Positions 42,231 to 51,586 are shown, numbered from the stretch's first letter. The stretch: 64,000 nucleotides of DNA from Myxococcus llanfairpwllgwyngyllgogerychwyrndrobwllllantysiliogogogochensis (GCF_006636215.1 NZ_VIFM01000001.1:62001-126000); one strand, 5' to 3'. Translations and numbers: made by a program. Notes: a model not told the origin generated them from the letters alone.

Positions 42231-42838
42231 GACGACCTCCTGGAGCCCAGTCCGACGAGCAGCGTGGCCAGGGTGCGGCGCAGGACGTCCGTCGCTTCGG
42301 CCACGGTCGAGTTCGTCAGCGGCGAGAGCATGCGCAGCACCGCCGCGTGGTACACGGAGAAGACAAGCTCCGCCGCCAGTTGGAGCTCCACGTCCGCTCG
42401 CAGCTCTCCGCGCGCCTTCGCCTCGTCCACGATTCGCGCCAGCGCGCCGACCAACCTCGCCAGCGCGGGCCGGTGCAGCGACTCGGCGGCGCCCGTGAGC
42501 CACGGCAGCTCCTTCACCACGGCGCGGGCCAGCTCGGGCTGCGAGGCGTAGTGCGCCAGGAGCGGTGTGAACAGGTGCATGCACCGGTCCACGAAGGCGC
42601 CGTCCGGCAGGGACGACACCGCCTGCTCGACCAGCGGCATCGCCTCCGCGCGCCACAGCTCGTGCAGGAGCGCGTCCTTCGTCTCGCCGTACACCAGCAC
42701 CGTGCCCGTCGCGACGCCCGCCTCCTCGGCGATGGCTCGCACCGTCGTGCCCGCGTACCCGCGCTCCACGAACAGCCGCTTCGCCGCGGCGCGGATCCGC
42801 TCCCACTTGTCGCTCTTGGCTCGCTCACGCAGGGACAT
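42227..42838 (-). CDS. TetR family regulator (autoregulated)
   Basis: A 203-residue TetR protein with an N-terminal helix-turn-helix (RIRAAAKRLFVERGYAGTTV, AEEAGVATGTVLVYGETKDA) and a helical effector domain. The ATG before SLRERAKSD is chosen; a TTG 15 bases upstream lies inside the operator. No Shine-Dalgarno sequence is visible, so the message may be nearly leaderless. It is coupled by GTGA to the monooxygenase, whose expression it probably controls together with its own. Confidence 0.86.
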   Translation of the reverse strand: MSLRERAKSDKWERIRAAAKRLFVERGYAGTTVRAIAEEAGVATGTVLVYGETKDALLHELWRAEAMPLVEQAVSSLPDGAFVDRCMHLFTPLLAHYASQPELARAVVKELPWLTGAAESLHRPALARLVGALARIVDEAKARGELRADVELQLAAELVFSVYHAAVLRMLSPLTNSTVAEATDVLRRTLATLLVGLGSRRSS

Positions 42839-42872
42839 ATTGAACCCGTTCAAACTTGAACGCGTTCAATAT
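42837..42872. promoter_or_regulatory. Double palindromic operator of the TetR-monooxygenase operon
   Basis: Two palindromes, TTGAACCCGTTCAA (42840-42853) and TTGAACGCGTTCAA (42856-42869), sit back to back and form a larger near-symmetric dyad bounded by ATAT. It abuts the TetR start codon. Strong sign of autorepression. Confidence 0.72.
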
Positions 42873-43067
42873 TCGACGGGTCTTTCCTCGTCAATGGGGT
42901 GATGTCCACCCCCCATGGCCTGCTCAAGAGTTCAATGATTCCAAGGGTCTGCGGACTCGGGCCCACCGCGTTCGCGGGGTTCGCGATGAAGGCCCGACCG
43001 ACGCAACTCTTGCCCGGTGATCCCGATAATCCCTGCAGGTTCCATCCAATTTATCGTGAGGCCCCCC

Positions 43068-44114
43068 ATGGGTTTCGACATCCGCAAGACGCTCAACACC
43101 GTCCGCACCAACGTCCAGAAGACCGTCCAGGACGTGCAGAAGACCGTCCAGGAGAACAAGGAGCTCATCAAGGGCGGGACCGCGGTCGCGACCCAGAGCG
43201 CGAAGGCCTTCGGCTTCGGCAAGGACGCCTTCCAGCAGATCAAGAACATCAAGAAGGGCGCCGAGGGCCTGCTGACGGGCAAGAACCTCGACTTCGTCAG
43301 CAACCCCACCTACGCCAAGGGCGAGTTCAAGGGCCTGACCAAGCTGGGCGCGAACATGAAGGCCTTCGCGCGCTACGCGGGCATCCCCGGCGCGGTCATG
43401 GCCGGCTCCACGGCCGTCAAGGACATCCGCCAGGCCATCCGCACCGGTAGCAAGGACGACATCATCAGCGCCACGCGCTCGACGCTGGACGCGACCAAGG
43501 CCGGCCTCACCGCCGCGACGGGTGGCATCGTCGGTGGCAAGGTGATGGGCGGCGTGCTCGGCGGCACCGTCTTCAAGGACAAGCTGGAGGCCGGCAAGAA
43601 GGCCGTCGACGCCTTCAAGAGCAAGCTCCCCAACGCCAGCGACGACGTGCTCAAGGCCGTCAAGAACGTCGCCACCAAGGGCGTCTTCGAGGGCGCCACG
43701 GCGAGCGGCATCACCAAGGCCGCCAAGAACGTCGCCGCGGACGTGGCGAAGACGGGCGGCACGCTGGCCGAGGGCATCCTGGGCAGCGGCACGCGCCAGG
43801 CCGCCAAGGCCGCGCTGAAGGAGGTTGGCACGGAGGTCGGTGAGGCCGCCCTCAAGCAGGGCGCGAAGGCCGCTGGCACCACCGCCGCCAAGGCGCTGGG
43901 CCGGTTCGCTCCGGGCGTCAACGTGGCCATCGCCGCGGTCGACGTGGCCAACGCGGGCGCGACGCTGATGGACAAGAACGCGAGCACGGGCAAGAAGGTG
44001 ACGTCCGTCATCACCGCCGTGGGCTCCATCGCCGCGGCCACCAACATCCCGATTGTCAGCCAGGTCGGCGCCGCGGTCTCCACGGTGTCCAGCATCGTGG
44101 GCGCGTTCTTCTAA
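43068..44114 (+). CDS. Ala/Lys/Gly/Thr-rich helical protein of unknown function
   Basis: A 348-residue protein I do not recognise. Composition is dominated by Ala, Lys, Gly, Thr and Val in runs such as AAKNVAADVAKTGG, KAAGTTAAKALG and GGIVGGKVMGGVLGG. An N-terminal amphipathic start (TVRTNVQKTVQDVQKTVQEN, three near-repeats of VQKTVQ) is followed by alternating helical and Gly-rich hydrophobic stretches, ending in a hydrophobic tail VSSIVGAFF. No signal peptide, cysteine or catalytic motif. Codon use is strongly biased to GCC, AAG, GTC, ACC, suggesting high expression. A hairpin follows closely. It could be structural, or a membrane-active protein. Confidence 0.7.
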   Translation: MGFDIRKTLNTVRTNVQKTVQDVQKTVQENKELIKGGTAVATQSAKAFGFGKDAFQQIKNIKKGAEGLLTGKNLDFVSNPTYAKGEFKGLTKLGANMKAFARYAGIPGAVMAGSTAVKDIRQAIRTGSKDDIISATRSTLDATKAGLTAATGGIVGGKVMGGVLGGTVFKDKLEAGKKAVDAFKSKLPNASDDVLKAVKNVATKGVFEGATASGITKAAKNVAADVAKTGGTLAEGILGSGTRQAAKAALKEVGTEVGEAALKQGAKAAGTTAAKALGRFAPGVNVAIAAVDVANAGATLMDKNASTGKKVTSVITAVGSIAAATNIPIVSQVGAAVSTVSSIVGAFF

Positions 44115-44120
44115 TCAGCG

Positions 44121-44139
44121 CCCCGCCCTTCGGGGTTTG
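44121..44139 (+). terminator. Short hairpin terminator after the Ala/Lys-rich gene
   Basis: CCCCG / CGGGG stem with loop CCCTT, directly followed by TTTGT, begins 7 bases after the stop. One of the few places in the window with a short T-tract. Confidence 0.6.
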
Positions 44140-44238
44140 TCAGAGCGGCTCGGCTGGACTATGCCCTGGTCCATGCCGAGCCGTCGCTTTTCCCCCCATT
44201 GGCGCGGACGCTGGCACGCCTATCTCCCGGGAGCATTC

Positions 44239-45324
44239 GTGAGCAGCAAGCAACGGACTCAAGGACCTGGTCGGGGAGTCGAGCGGCTTCTCAAGATGAG
44301 CCCGGTGGTGAGCACCGTCTCCGAGGAGGCCCTCACCCTTCCCAGCGTGGCGGCCCCCTCCCTGGAGGGAATCTCGGTGCTCGTCCCCACCCCGGACGAC
44401 CTGACGCAAGAAGACCTCCTGCGCGCCTTCCACGAGAAGCGCCGCGCCCTGGCCACCACGCGCGAGCGTCAACCGGGCGAATCGCTGGAGATGGGCGACG
44501 AGGTGCAGCTCAACATCGTGGGGTACTGCGATGGGCACCTCATCCCCTTCTCCGCGCGCTTCGGCATGAAGACGGAGCTGGCGCCCATCGAGGCGCTGCC
44601 CGGGTTCTGCGAGGCCGTGGAGGAGGGCGGGAAGGTGGGCGAGTCCATGCAGATCGCCCTGGAGCTGTCGGACACCTATCCAGTGGAGGCCCTGCGCGGC
44701 AAGCCCGCGCGCTTCCTCGTGGACGTCGTCGGCGCGCATCAGGTGACGATGCCGCCGGAGAGCAGCCCGGAGTTCCTCGAGCAGCTCGGGATGGGCGGCA
44801 CCCTGGAAGAGGTGCTGCTCCACCTCCGTGACAAGTTGGAGGACGAGGGCGCGGCGGAGCTCTGGGTGCGAGCCCGGGACATGGTGCTGGACGAGGTGGC
44901 CCGGCGCGCGCCGGTGGAGCTGCCCCGCGCGCTGGTGGACGAGGAGCTGCGCCGCCGCTGGGTCCAGGCCGAGGGACAGTCCCTGGTCGAGCACCAGTTC
45001 GACGTCGACGAGCAGCGGGAGGCGCTCCAGGGCTGGCTGACGGACCCCACCACGCGCGCGGACGCCGAGCGCCGGCTGCACATCGGCATCGTGCTGAAGG
45101 CCGTCACCGAGGCGGAGAAGCTTCAGCTCACGCCGGAGAAGCTGGAGCAGTTGATCCGCGACCACACGGCGCCCTTCGGGCTCACCGCGGAGGACACCCA
45201 CGCCGCCCTGCGCGAGTCGCCGGAGACGACGAAGCGACTGACCGAGCTGGCCTGGTACCTGCTCGCCGTGGAGCACGTGATGAACAAGGCGAAGCTCACC
45301 TTCGAGGGCGCGGAGCAGGGCTGA
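44239..45324 (+). CDS. Trigger-factor-like chaperone lacking the ribosome-binding domain
   Basis: A 361-residue protein resembling the second and third parts of trigger factor: the linker ISVLVPTPDDLTQEDLLRAF, an FKBP-type peptidyl-prolyl isomerase domain (about 75-170, GDEVQLNIVGYCDGHLIPFS) and the long helical C-terminal substrate cradle. The N-terminal ribosome-binding domain of true trigger factor is absent; in its place are about 40 low-complexity residues. The GTG has GGGAG at good distance. It is therefore probably a paralogue rather than the housekeeping tig, acting on specific clients. Confidence 0.75.
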   Translation: MSSKQRTQGPGRGVERLLKMSPVVSTVSEEALTLPSVAAPSLEGISVLVPTPDDLTQEDLLRAFHEKRRALATTRERQPGESLEMGDEVQLNIVGYCDGHLIPFSARFGMKTELAPIEALPGFCEAVEEGGKVGESMQIALELSDTYPVEALRGKPARFLVDVVGAHQVTMPPESSPEFLEQLGMGGTLEEVLLHLRDKLEDEGAAELWVRARDMVLDEVARRAPVELPRALVDEELRRRWVQAEGQSLVEHQFDVDEQREALQGWLTDPTTRADAERRLHIGIVLKAVTEAEKLQLTPEKLEQLIRDHTAPFGLTAEDTHAALRESPETTKRLTELAWYLLAVEHVMNKAKLTFEGAEQG

Positions 45325-45347
45325 GGCGTCTTTCGCGCGTCCTCAGC
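45320..45347. terminator. Hairpin spanning the stops of convergent genes
   Basis: GCTGAGG (45320-45326) and CCTCAGC (45341-45347) pair perfectly. The hairpin includes both stop codons, of the trigger-factor-like gene and of the small membrane protein gene. Confidence 0.45.
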
Positions 45348-45717
45348 TCTCGCTGAACCAGAGGCCCACGCCGCCGAGCAGGCCCAGTCCCAGGAACAGC
45401 GCCGCGAGCCCCCACGTCTGGCCGCGCGACCACCGGAGCGACTCGCCATACCGGTGGCCGCACACCAGGATGAGGAGGGCCAGGCCCAGGCAGATGGATG
45501 CGGGCCCCAGGGCCACCAGCACCTTGCGGGGTGTGCCGCTCACGTCGAGGACCGCCAGCAGCAGCAGCGGCCAGAAGCCGATGATGAGCAGGCCGACCAC
45601 GAGCCCCAGTCCCCACCGCCCCTCGGGCGAGTCCAGCTCCATGAAGTCCAGGAACCGCGACCACCATGAGCGGTGCGGCTCCAGCGGCTCTCGACGTCGG
45701 GGGGCAGTGGGCTGCAC
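45343..45717 (-). CDS. Small membrane protein of unknown function
   Basis: A 124-residue protein with a soluble Pro/Arg-rich N-terminus and three hydrophobic helices (about 35-57, 67-87 and 101-119). No conserved motif is recognised. The GTG start has AGGAG upstream. It lies 80 bases downstream of the RND pump gene on the same strand and may be the last gene of that operon. Convergent with the trigger-factor-like gene. Confidence 0.62.
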   Translation of the reverse strand: MQPTAPRRREPLEPHRSWWSRFLDFMELDSPEGRWGLGLVVGLLIIGFWPLLLLAVLDVSGTPRKVLVALGPASICLGLALLILVCGHRYGESLRWSRGQTWGLAALFLGLGLLGGVGLWFSES

Positions 45718-45797
45718 GCGTGGGGACTCCTGGGAGTCGTGACGTTCTAGTGCAGCGCGACGCTGATTTGAAGAAGGCGCGGGCGATGCGTGAACGG

Positions 45798-48700
45798 TCA
45801 GCCCTGGCCCTCGGCCAACCTCGTCTCCCGCCGAGCCCCGTCACCGGGAGCCCCGACGGGACGCCGCGCTTCGCCGCGCAGCTTCTGCATCAGCACATAG
45901 AGGCCGGGGATGAAGGCGAAGTTCACCACCGTGGACACGAGCATGCCTCCGAACACTGCCGTCCCCAGCGAGTTGCGCGAGGCGGCGCCCGCGCCCTCGG
46001 CGGTCATCAGCGGCACCACGCCCAGCAGGAAGGCCAACGACGTCATGAGGATGGGGCGCAGACGGACCTCCGCCGCCTCCACCACCGCGTCGACGGCGCT
46101 CTTGCCGCTCTCGCGCAGCTGCTCCGCGAACTCCACGATGAGGATGGCGTTCTTGCTTGCCAGGCCCACCAGCATGACGAGCCCCAACTGACAGAACACG
46201 TCGTTGGCGAACCCTCGCATCCACTGCAACCCCAGTGCCCCCAGGATGGCCAATGGCACCGAGAGGATGATGACCAGCGGAAGGGTGAAGCTCTCGTATT
46301 GCGCCGCGAGCACGAGGAACACGAACAGCAGCCCCAGTCCGAACATGACCAGCGTCTCCCCACCGCTCTGCCGCTGCTCCAGGCTGATGCCCGTCCACTC
46401 CGCGCTCATCCCCTGCGGAAGGACCTGCGCGGCCAGTGACTCCATCGCATCCATGGCCTGACCGGAGGACACCCCTGGGGCGGCCTGACCGCTCAACTCC
46501 ACCGCGCGGAAGAGGTTGTAGTGGCGGATGCCCTGCGCGGAGACCGTGGGCGCCACCTTCACCAGTGACTCCAGCGGAATCATCTCTCCGCTGTCGCTGC
46601 GCACGTAGAAGGCGCCAATGTCATTCGGGCTGTCGCGGAACTGTTGCTCGGCCTGGACATAGACGCGGTACGAGCGGTTCGCGTAGTTGAAGTCGTTGAC
46701 GTACTGGCTGCCCATGTAGACCTGCATCGTGCTGAAGATCTGCTCGATGGGGACCCCCAGCGCCTTGGCCATCTGCCGGTCCACCTCCACGTCCAGCAGC
46801 GGTGTGTCCGCGTTGAAGCCCGTGAAGACGCCGCGCAACCGGCCCTCCTCGTTGCCCTTCGCCATCAACTCCTGGACCGTGGCGGCGAGCTGGTCCAGCG
46901 AGGAGGTGCCGGCGACGTCCTCGACCATGAACTGGAAGCCGCCGACGCTGCCCACGCCCCGGATGGCCGGAGGCTGGAAGGGCATCACCCGCGCGCCGTC
47001 GATGCGCCCGAACGGCCCGCGCAGCCGCTCCACCAGCGCGGCCACGGACTGGTCCTTCCCCGGCCGCTCGTCCCACGGCTTCAGCGGGACGAAGATGCTG
47101 GCCATGTTGGGGCCCGTGCCCTGAGAGGAGAAACCACCGTTGGCGAAGATGGCGCGCACCTCGGGCTGCGCCTTCAGCACCGCCTCCACCTGCTCCATCA
47201 CCTTCTCCGTCTCGGCCAGCGACGTCCCCTCCGGCCCCTGCACGGAGACCAGGAGGTAGCCCTGGTCCTCGTCGGGAATGAAGCCCTTGGGCGTGGCTCG
47301 CACGAGCGCCAACGTGGCGCCGAGGCACAGGAAGAACGCCACCAGGATGATGACCGGGCGCTTCAGCAGCCTTCGCAGGTTCCGGCCATAGGCGACTCGA
47401 ATCGCGTCGAGCACCGTGTCCACCTGCCGGAAGAGCCACCACTTCTCCCCCGTGTGGTGCACGAGCATCCGCGCGCTCAAGGCGGGGGTGAGCGTGCAGG
47501 CGCAGAAGGTGGAGAGCGCCACCGAGGCGGCGATGGTCAGCGCGAACTGGCGGTAGATGGCGCCCGTGGTGCCGGGAAAGAGCGCCACCGGGACGAACAC
47601 CGCCACCAGCACGATGGAGATGGCGATGACCGCGCCCGCCACCTCCTTCATACCCTCGCGAGCGGCCTCCGCGGCCGACAGCTTCCGCTCCACCATGAGC
47701 CGCTCGATGTTCTCGATGACCACGATGGCGTCATCGACGACGAGGCCCGTGGCCAGGGTGAGGCCGAACAAGGTGAGGGTGTTGATGGAGAAGTCCATCA
47801 ACCGCACGAAGGCGAAGGTGCCCACCAGCGAGACGGGAAGCGTGAGGGCGGTGATGAGCACGCTGCGCCAGCCATGCAGGAACAGGAAGATGACGAGGAT
47901 GACGAGGACAATCGCCTCCACCAAGGTCCGGAGCACCTCATGGACGGTGGCGCGCACCGCGAGCGTGGTGTCCGTGCCCGTCCGGTACGTCATGCCCGGA
48001 GGGAACTGCGTGGACAACCGCTCCAGTTCCTTGAAGACGGCGTCACGCACGTCCAGGGCATTGGCGGTGGGCAACTGGAAGGTGACGATTCCCACCGCCT
48101 GCTTCCCGTCGAAGCGCAAGAGCGTGCTGTAGTTCTCCGCGCCCATCTCCACGCGGCCCACGTCCTTCACCCGGACGCTCTTGCCGTCATGCTGGCGCAG
48201 CAGGACGATGTCACCGAACTCCTCCGGCTCCACCAGTCGTCCTCGGGCCCGCACAGAGAGCTGGTAGGGCTGGTCCGCCGCGGACGGAGGCTGGCCCACC
48301 TGGCCCGCGGCCACCTGGAGGTTCTGCTCCTGCAACGCACGCGTCACGTCCTGCGGGGTGAGCTTGCGCCGCGCCAGCTCCGTGGGGTCCAACCACAGGC
48401 GCATGGAGAACTTGCGCTCGCCGAAGATGCGGACTTCACCGACGCCTCGCACGCGCTTGATGGCGTCCTTGAGATTCACGTCGGCGTAGTTGCTGAGGAA
48501 CTTCACGTCGTAGCGGTCGTCCGGGCTGAAGAGCGCCACGGACAGCAGAATCTGGCTGGAGGCCTTGTTGACGACGATGCCCGTCTGGTTCACCTGCGAG
48601 GGCAGGCGCGAGGCCGCGCGGCTGACCCGGTTCTGCACGTCGACGGCGGCCACCTCGATGTCGCGCGTGGACTCGAAGGTGATGACTATCTGGCTGGAGC

Positions 48701-48959
48701 CGTCGTTGCTGCTGGTGGAGGTGATGTAGCGCATGCCCTCCACGCCGTTGAGCTCCTGCTCCAGCGGGATGGTGACGGCGCTCTCCACGACCTCGGCGCT
48801 GGCGCCGACATAGTTGGCCGTCACCGTCACCTGCGGGGGTGCCAGGTCCGGGTATTGAGCGATGGGCAGCGTCGGGATGGCGATGGCACCCACCAGCGTC
48901 AGCAGGATGGAGCAGACGATGGCGAAGACGGGCCTGCGGATGAAGAAGTCGATGAACAT
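45798..48959 (-). CDS. RND efflux transporter, HAE-1 family (AcrB/MexB-like)
   Basis: A 1053-residue inner-membrane pump of full AcrB length with 12 transmembrane helices. It begins MFIDFFIRRPVFAIVCSILL, typical of HAE-1 pumps, and keeps the proton-relay Asp pair in TGLVVDDAIVVIENIERLM. Porter-domain sequences (VNLKDAIKRVRGVGEVRIFG, GFIPDEDQGYL) are also typical. Substrates are expelled by proton antiport through the adaptor and TolC-like protein encoded upstream. The sequence is uninterrupted. The drug or lipid substrate is unknown; a co-expressed lipoprotein-sorting-like protein hints at an envelope compound (inference). Confidence 0.92.
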   Translation of the reverse strand: MFIDFFIRRPVFAIVCSILLTLVGAIAIPTLPIAQYPDLAPPQVTVTANYVGASAEVVESAVTIPLEQELNGVEGMRYITSTSSNDGSSQIVITFESTRDIEVAAVDVQNRVSRAASRLPSQVNQTGIVVNKASSQILLSVALFSPDDRYDVKFLSNYADVNLKDAIKRVRGVGEVRIFGERKFSMRLWLDPTELARRKLTPQDVTRALQEQNLQVAAGQVGQPPSAADQPYQLSVRARGRLVEPEEFGDIVLLRQHDGKSVRVKDVGRVEMGAENYSTLLRFDGKQAVGIVTFQLPTANALDVRDAVFKELERLSTQFPPGMTYRTGTDTTLAVRATVHEVLRTLVEAIVLVILVIFLFLHGWRSVLITALTLPVSLVGTFAFVRLMDFSINTLTLFGLTLATGLVVDDAIVVIENIERLMVERKLSAAEAAREGMKEVAGAVIAISIVLVAVFVPVALFPGTTGAIYRQFALTIAASVALSTFCACTLTPALSARMLVHHTGEKWWLFRQVDTVLDAIRVAYGRNLRRLLKRPVIILVAFFLCLGATLALVRATPKGFIPDEDQGYLLVSVQGPEGTSLAETEKVMEQVEAVLKAQPEVRAIFANGGFSSQGTGPNMASIFVPLKPWDERPGKDQSVAALVERLRGPFGRIDGARVMPFQPPAIRGVGSVGGFQFMVEDVAGTSSLDQLAATVQELMAKGNEEGRLRGVFTGFNADTPLLDVEVDRQMAKALGVPIEQIFSTMQVYMGSQYVNDFNYANRSYRVYVQAEQQFRDSPNDIGAFYVRSDSGEMIPLESLVKVAPTVSAQGIRHYNLFRAVELSGQAAPGVSSGQAMDAMESLAAQVLPQGMSAEWTGISLEQRQSGGETLVMFGLGLLFVFLVLAAQYESFTLPLVIILSVPLAILGALGLQWMRGFANDVFCQLGLVMLVGLASKNAILIVEFAEQLRESGKSAVDAVVEAAEVRLRPILMTSLAFLLGVVPLMTAEGAGAASRNSLGTAVFGGMLVSTVVNFAFIPGLYVLMQKLRGEARRPVGAPGDGARRETRLAEGQG

Positions 48960-48981
48960 GGTGCGCTTGAGTCCCCTGGGT

Positions 48982-50139
48982 TCAGCGACGGCTCTCGCGA
49001 AGGTCGTTCTTCACGGCCTCCGCGCGCGGTGCGGATGCGGTGGCCTTCACCGTCACGGGCATGCCGTCGCGCAGGGCCTGGATGGCCGAGACGGCCACGA
49101 GGTCTCCCGCCTTGAGGCCTCCTTCCACGACGTAGGTCCTGTCCCCCAGCGCACCGAGGGTGATGGGCCGGCGCGCCACCACCGTCCGGCCCTCCTGCTC
49201 CTGAACCACCAGCGCGAAGGGCTGGCCGCTCTGGCGCACCACCGCGAGCGCCGGAATCTGCAGGGCGTCACGGTGAGAGTAGACGATGCGCGTGCGCACC
49301 AGCTCGCTGGGGCGCAGGCCGACGGTGTTGCGGAAGGCCGCCTTCACCTCCACCAGTTGGGTGCGCGGGTCGGCCTGGGGCGCGATGAAGAAGACGGAGC
49401 TGGTGAGCACCACCCTGCCCTGGGCGTCGAGGACCTCCAACACCGTGTCCGGCTTCATCGAGCGCGCGCGGGACGACGGCACGGAGACGCTCACCTCGAG
49501 GACGTCCGCCTGCGCCACGCTGGTCAACTCCGTCGAGGCGCTGACGAAGTCTCCCACGCGCACCAGCACGTCACCCACGGTGCCGGCGAAGGGGGCCCGC
49601 ACCACGTTGAGCTGGAGCTGCACCTGACGCTGCGTCACCTGCGCGACGGAGGAGCGCGCGGCGGCCTCGGCGGCCTGCACCTGGGCCCGGGCGCCCTCCA
49701 ACTCCTGCACACTCGCGAGGCCCTCCCCATGGAGCGCCTCCGTACGGGCCAGCGTGCGGCGCGACAGCTCCAGGTTCACCTGTGACGCGCTGAGCTGGGC
49801 CTGGGCGCTGTCGAGCGCCGCCGACTCCTCTCTCGCGTCCACCTCCACCAGTGGCGCGCCTTCCGCGACCTGCTGTCCAGGGCGCACGGGGATGCGGCGC
49901 ACGGAGCCCGCCACCTGCGGCAGCACCGTCACGCTTCGCCGCGACAGCAGTGAGCCCAGGTACTCGCTGGTGTCCCGCACCTCCTGGGGCGCCACCACCA
50001 CCACCGCCACCTCGCGAGGCGGAGGCGCCGCCGGAGCCACCTTCTGACCCGAGCAGCCCGCCACCGCCGACAGCACCACCACACGCCACATCGACTTCTT
50101 CAGCGCCCCGAGGGGTCGCACCCACTTCACCAGTCGCAC
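48982..50139 (-). CDS. RND periplasmic adaptor (membrane fusion protein)
   Basis: A 385-residue adaptor lipoprotein (Cys in VAGCSG). Order: beta-barrel/lipoyl halves flanking an alpha-hairpin (ESAALDSAQAQLSASQVNLE to VAQVTQRQVQLQLN), then VRAPFAGTVGDVLVRVGDFV and a C-terminal membrane-proximal domain. It would link the RND pump to the TolC-like channel. The GTG start has GGAGG and overlaps the end of the TolC-like gene by 13 bases; a second GTG at 50130 overlaps it by 4. The pump gene follows 22 bases later. Confidence 0.9.
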   Translation of the reverse strand: MRLVKWVRPLGALKKSMWRVVVLSAVAGCSGQKVAPAAPPPREVAVVVVAPQEVRDTSEYLGSLLSRRSVTVLPQVAGSVRRIPVRPGQQVAEGAPLVEVDAREESAALDSAQAQLSASQVNLELSRRTLARTEALHGEGLASVQELEGARAQVQAAEAAARSSVAQVTQRQVQLQLNVVRAPFAGTVGDVLVRVGDFVSASTELTSVAQADVLEVSVSVPSSRARSMKPDTVLEVLDAQGRVVLTSSVFFIAPQADPRTQLVEVKAAFRNTVGLRPSELVRTRIVYSHRDALQIPALAVVRQSGQPFALVVQEQEGRTVVARRPITLGALGDRTYVVEGGLKAGDLVAVSAIQALRDGMPVTVKATASAPRAEAVKNDLRESRR

Positions 50140-51494
50140 CGGGCCTCCGTCAGGAATGCGGCCAGGCGTGCCTGGACTCGCTCGAATTCACGCAGCACCA
50201 GGTTCAGCTCCGCCTGGCGGAGGGCCGCTCCGCTCTGCACCAGCTCGAGGCTGCTGCCACGGCCCACTTCAAAAGAACGGCGGGTGAGCGTGTCAGTCCG
50301 CTCCGCGAGCGCTCTCGACTCGACAGCCGTCTTCACCAGCGCCTCGGCGACCTCCACACCGCGCCGTGCCTGGGCCACTTCCAGGGCCACGTCGCGGTGC
50401 GCGCCCTCCAGCACCGCGGCGGACTGCTCCTCTATGCCCGTGCGCTCACGCACCAGGCCCTCGCGTCCGCCTCCCTCCCAGAGGGGCACCGACAGCACGG
50501 CGGCGACATTCCAGGTAGCGAACCGACCGAAGCCCGGGTCCGTGGTGAGACCGAAGAGGGTGCTGGAGACGCCCAGCGTGGGCAGGTAGCCCGCGGAGGC
50601 CTGACGCCTGCTGTCGCGCGCGGATTCCACCTGTGCCCGCGCCGCCAACACATCCGCGCGCGCGTCCAGGCGCTCCAGCGGCGCGCAGTCCTGGCGTGTC
50701 TGCTCCACCAACCCCTGGAGGTTGAAGGTCGGGTCGACCCCCACCGCGTGGCCGAAGCCCAGTGAGAGCCCCAGCGACTCGCGGGCCTGTCGCAGCTGCT
50801 CGTCACCGGCGATGAGCACGCTCCTCGCCACCGCCACGTCCTGACTCACGCGCACCACGTCCAAGGGAGTGCCCGCGCCCAGTTCGAAGATGCGCTGGGT
50901 GAGGGCCTCGCTCTCCAGGGCCCGCCGCAGGCCCACGCTGTTGATTTCGGCGGCGCGCTCGGCGGTGACAGTGGCCACCAGCGCCTGGGCCAGGCCCAGC
51001 GTGAGGCGACGCCGGACGTCCTGGAGGCTCGCCACCGCGCCCGCCTCCGAGGCCCGGGCCGACGACAGCCCTCGCCACGCGCTCAGGTCCACCAGCGACT
51101 GCGTCAGCGTCGCGGAGACGGTCCCCAGCGGCACCGTGGGCGTGCGCCCGCTCACGCCAGCCCCCGTCCCCTGTCCCGGGTTCACCGCGGGAGTGTCGGG
51201 GTTGAGCACGTCCAGGGCCACGCTGGCCTGGAGGCGTGCGTTGGGCAGCAGCACCGACAGCGCCTGGCGCCACCGGCCACTCGCACGCCGCACCCCAGCC
51301 TCCACGCCGCGCAGGTCCGTGGACCGCTCACGCACCAGGGCCAGCGCTTCGTCCCAGGTCTTCACCTGCTGCGCGGCGGGTGGAACAGGGGCGAGCATCG
51401 CGTCCTCCACCCTGGATGGCGCGGCGACAGGAGGGAGCTCGGACTGAACGGACGTGGCGACGAGCGCGAGAAGGAGGACGGAAGAAGTGGCCAT
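50127..51494 (-). CDS. TolC-family outer membrane efflux protein
   Basis: A 455-residue outer membrane factor: signal peptide (1-19), then two related halves of long helices with short beta hairpins, typical of the OEP family (TWDEALALVRERSTDLRGVE, and near the end EVGRGSSLELVQSGAALRQA). It provides the exit duct for the RND pump. It lies between the lipoprotein-sorting-like gene and the adaptor gene in one transcription unit. A hairpin is present between it and the upstream gene. Confidence 0.88.
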   Translation of the reverse strand: MATSSVLLLALVATSVQSELPPVAAPSRVEDAMLAPVPPAAQQVKTWDEALALVRERSTDLRGVEAGVRRASGRWRQALSVLLPNARLQASVALDVLNPDTPAVNPGQGTGAGVSGRTPTVPLGTVSATLTQSLVDLSAWRGLSSARASEAGAVASLQDVRRRLTLGLAQALVATVTAERAAEINSVGLRRALESEALTQRIFELGAGTPLDVVRVSQDVAVARSVLIAGDEQLRQARESLGLSLGFGHAVGVDPTFNLQGLVEQTRQDCAPLERLDARADVLAARAQVESARDSRRQASAGYLPTLGVSSTLFGLTTDPGFGRFATWNVAAVLSVPLWEGGGREGLVRERTGIEEQSAAVLEGAHRDVALEVAQARRGVEVAEALVKTAVESRALAERTDTLTRRSFEVGRGSSLELVQSGAALRQAELNLVLREFERVQARLAAFLTEARCDW

Positions 51495-51536
51495 ACGCCA
51501 GACATGGATGAGGGAGGTGGAGTGCCCAGACCGGGC

Positions 51537-51569
51537 GCTCCCGAGGGCGCGCTGAGCACCCTCGGGAGC
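51537..51569 (-). terminator. Intercistronic hairpin within the efflux operon
   Basis: A perfect 11-bp stem GCTCCCGAGGG / CCCTCGGGAGC with an 11-base loop lies between the LolA-like gene and the TolC-like gene. No U-tract; it may reduce read-through or stabilise the upstream message. Confidence 0.5.
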
Positions 51570-51586
51570 ACGGGCATGGGGAACAG

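Noticed and set aside
42231-42806. N-terminal extension of the flavin monooxygenase
   Set aside because: It runs through the TetR gene out of frame; GTG 42230 with GGAGG gives the exact Rossmann start.
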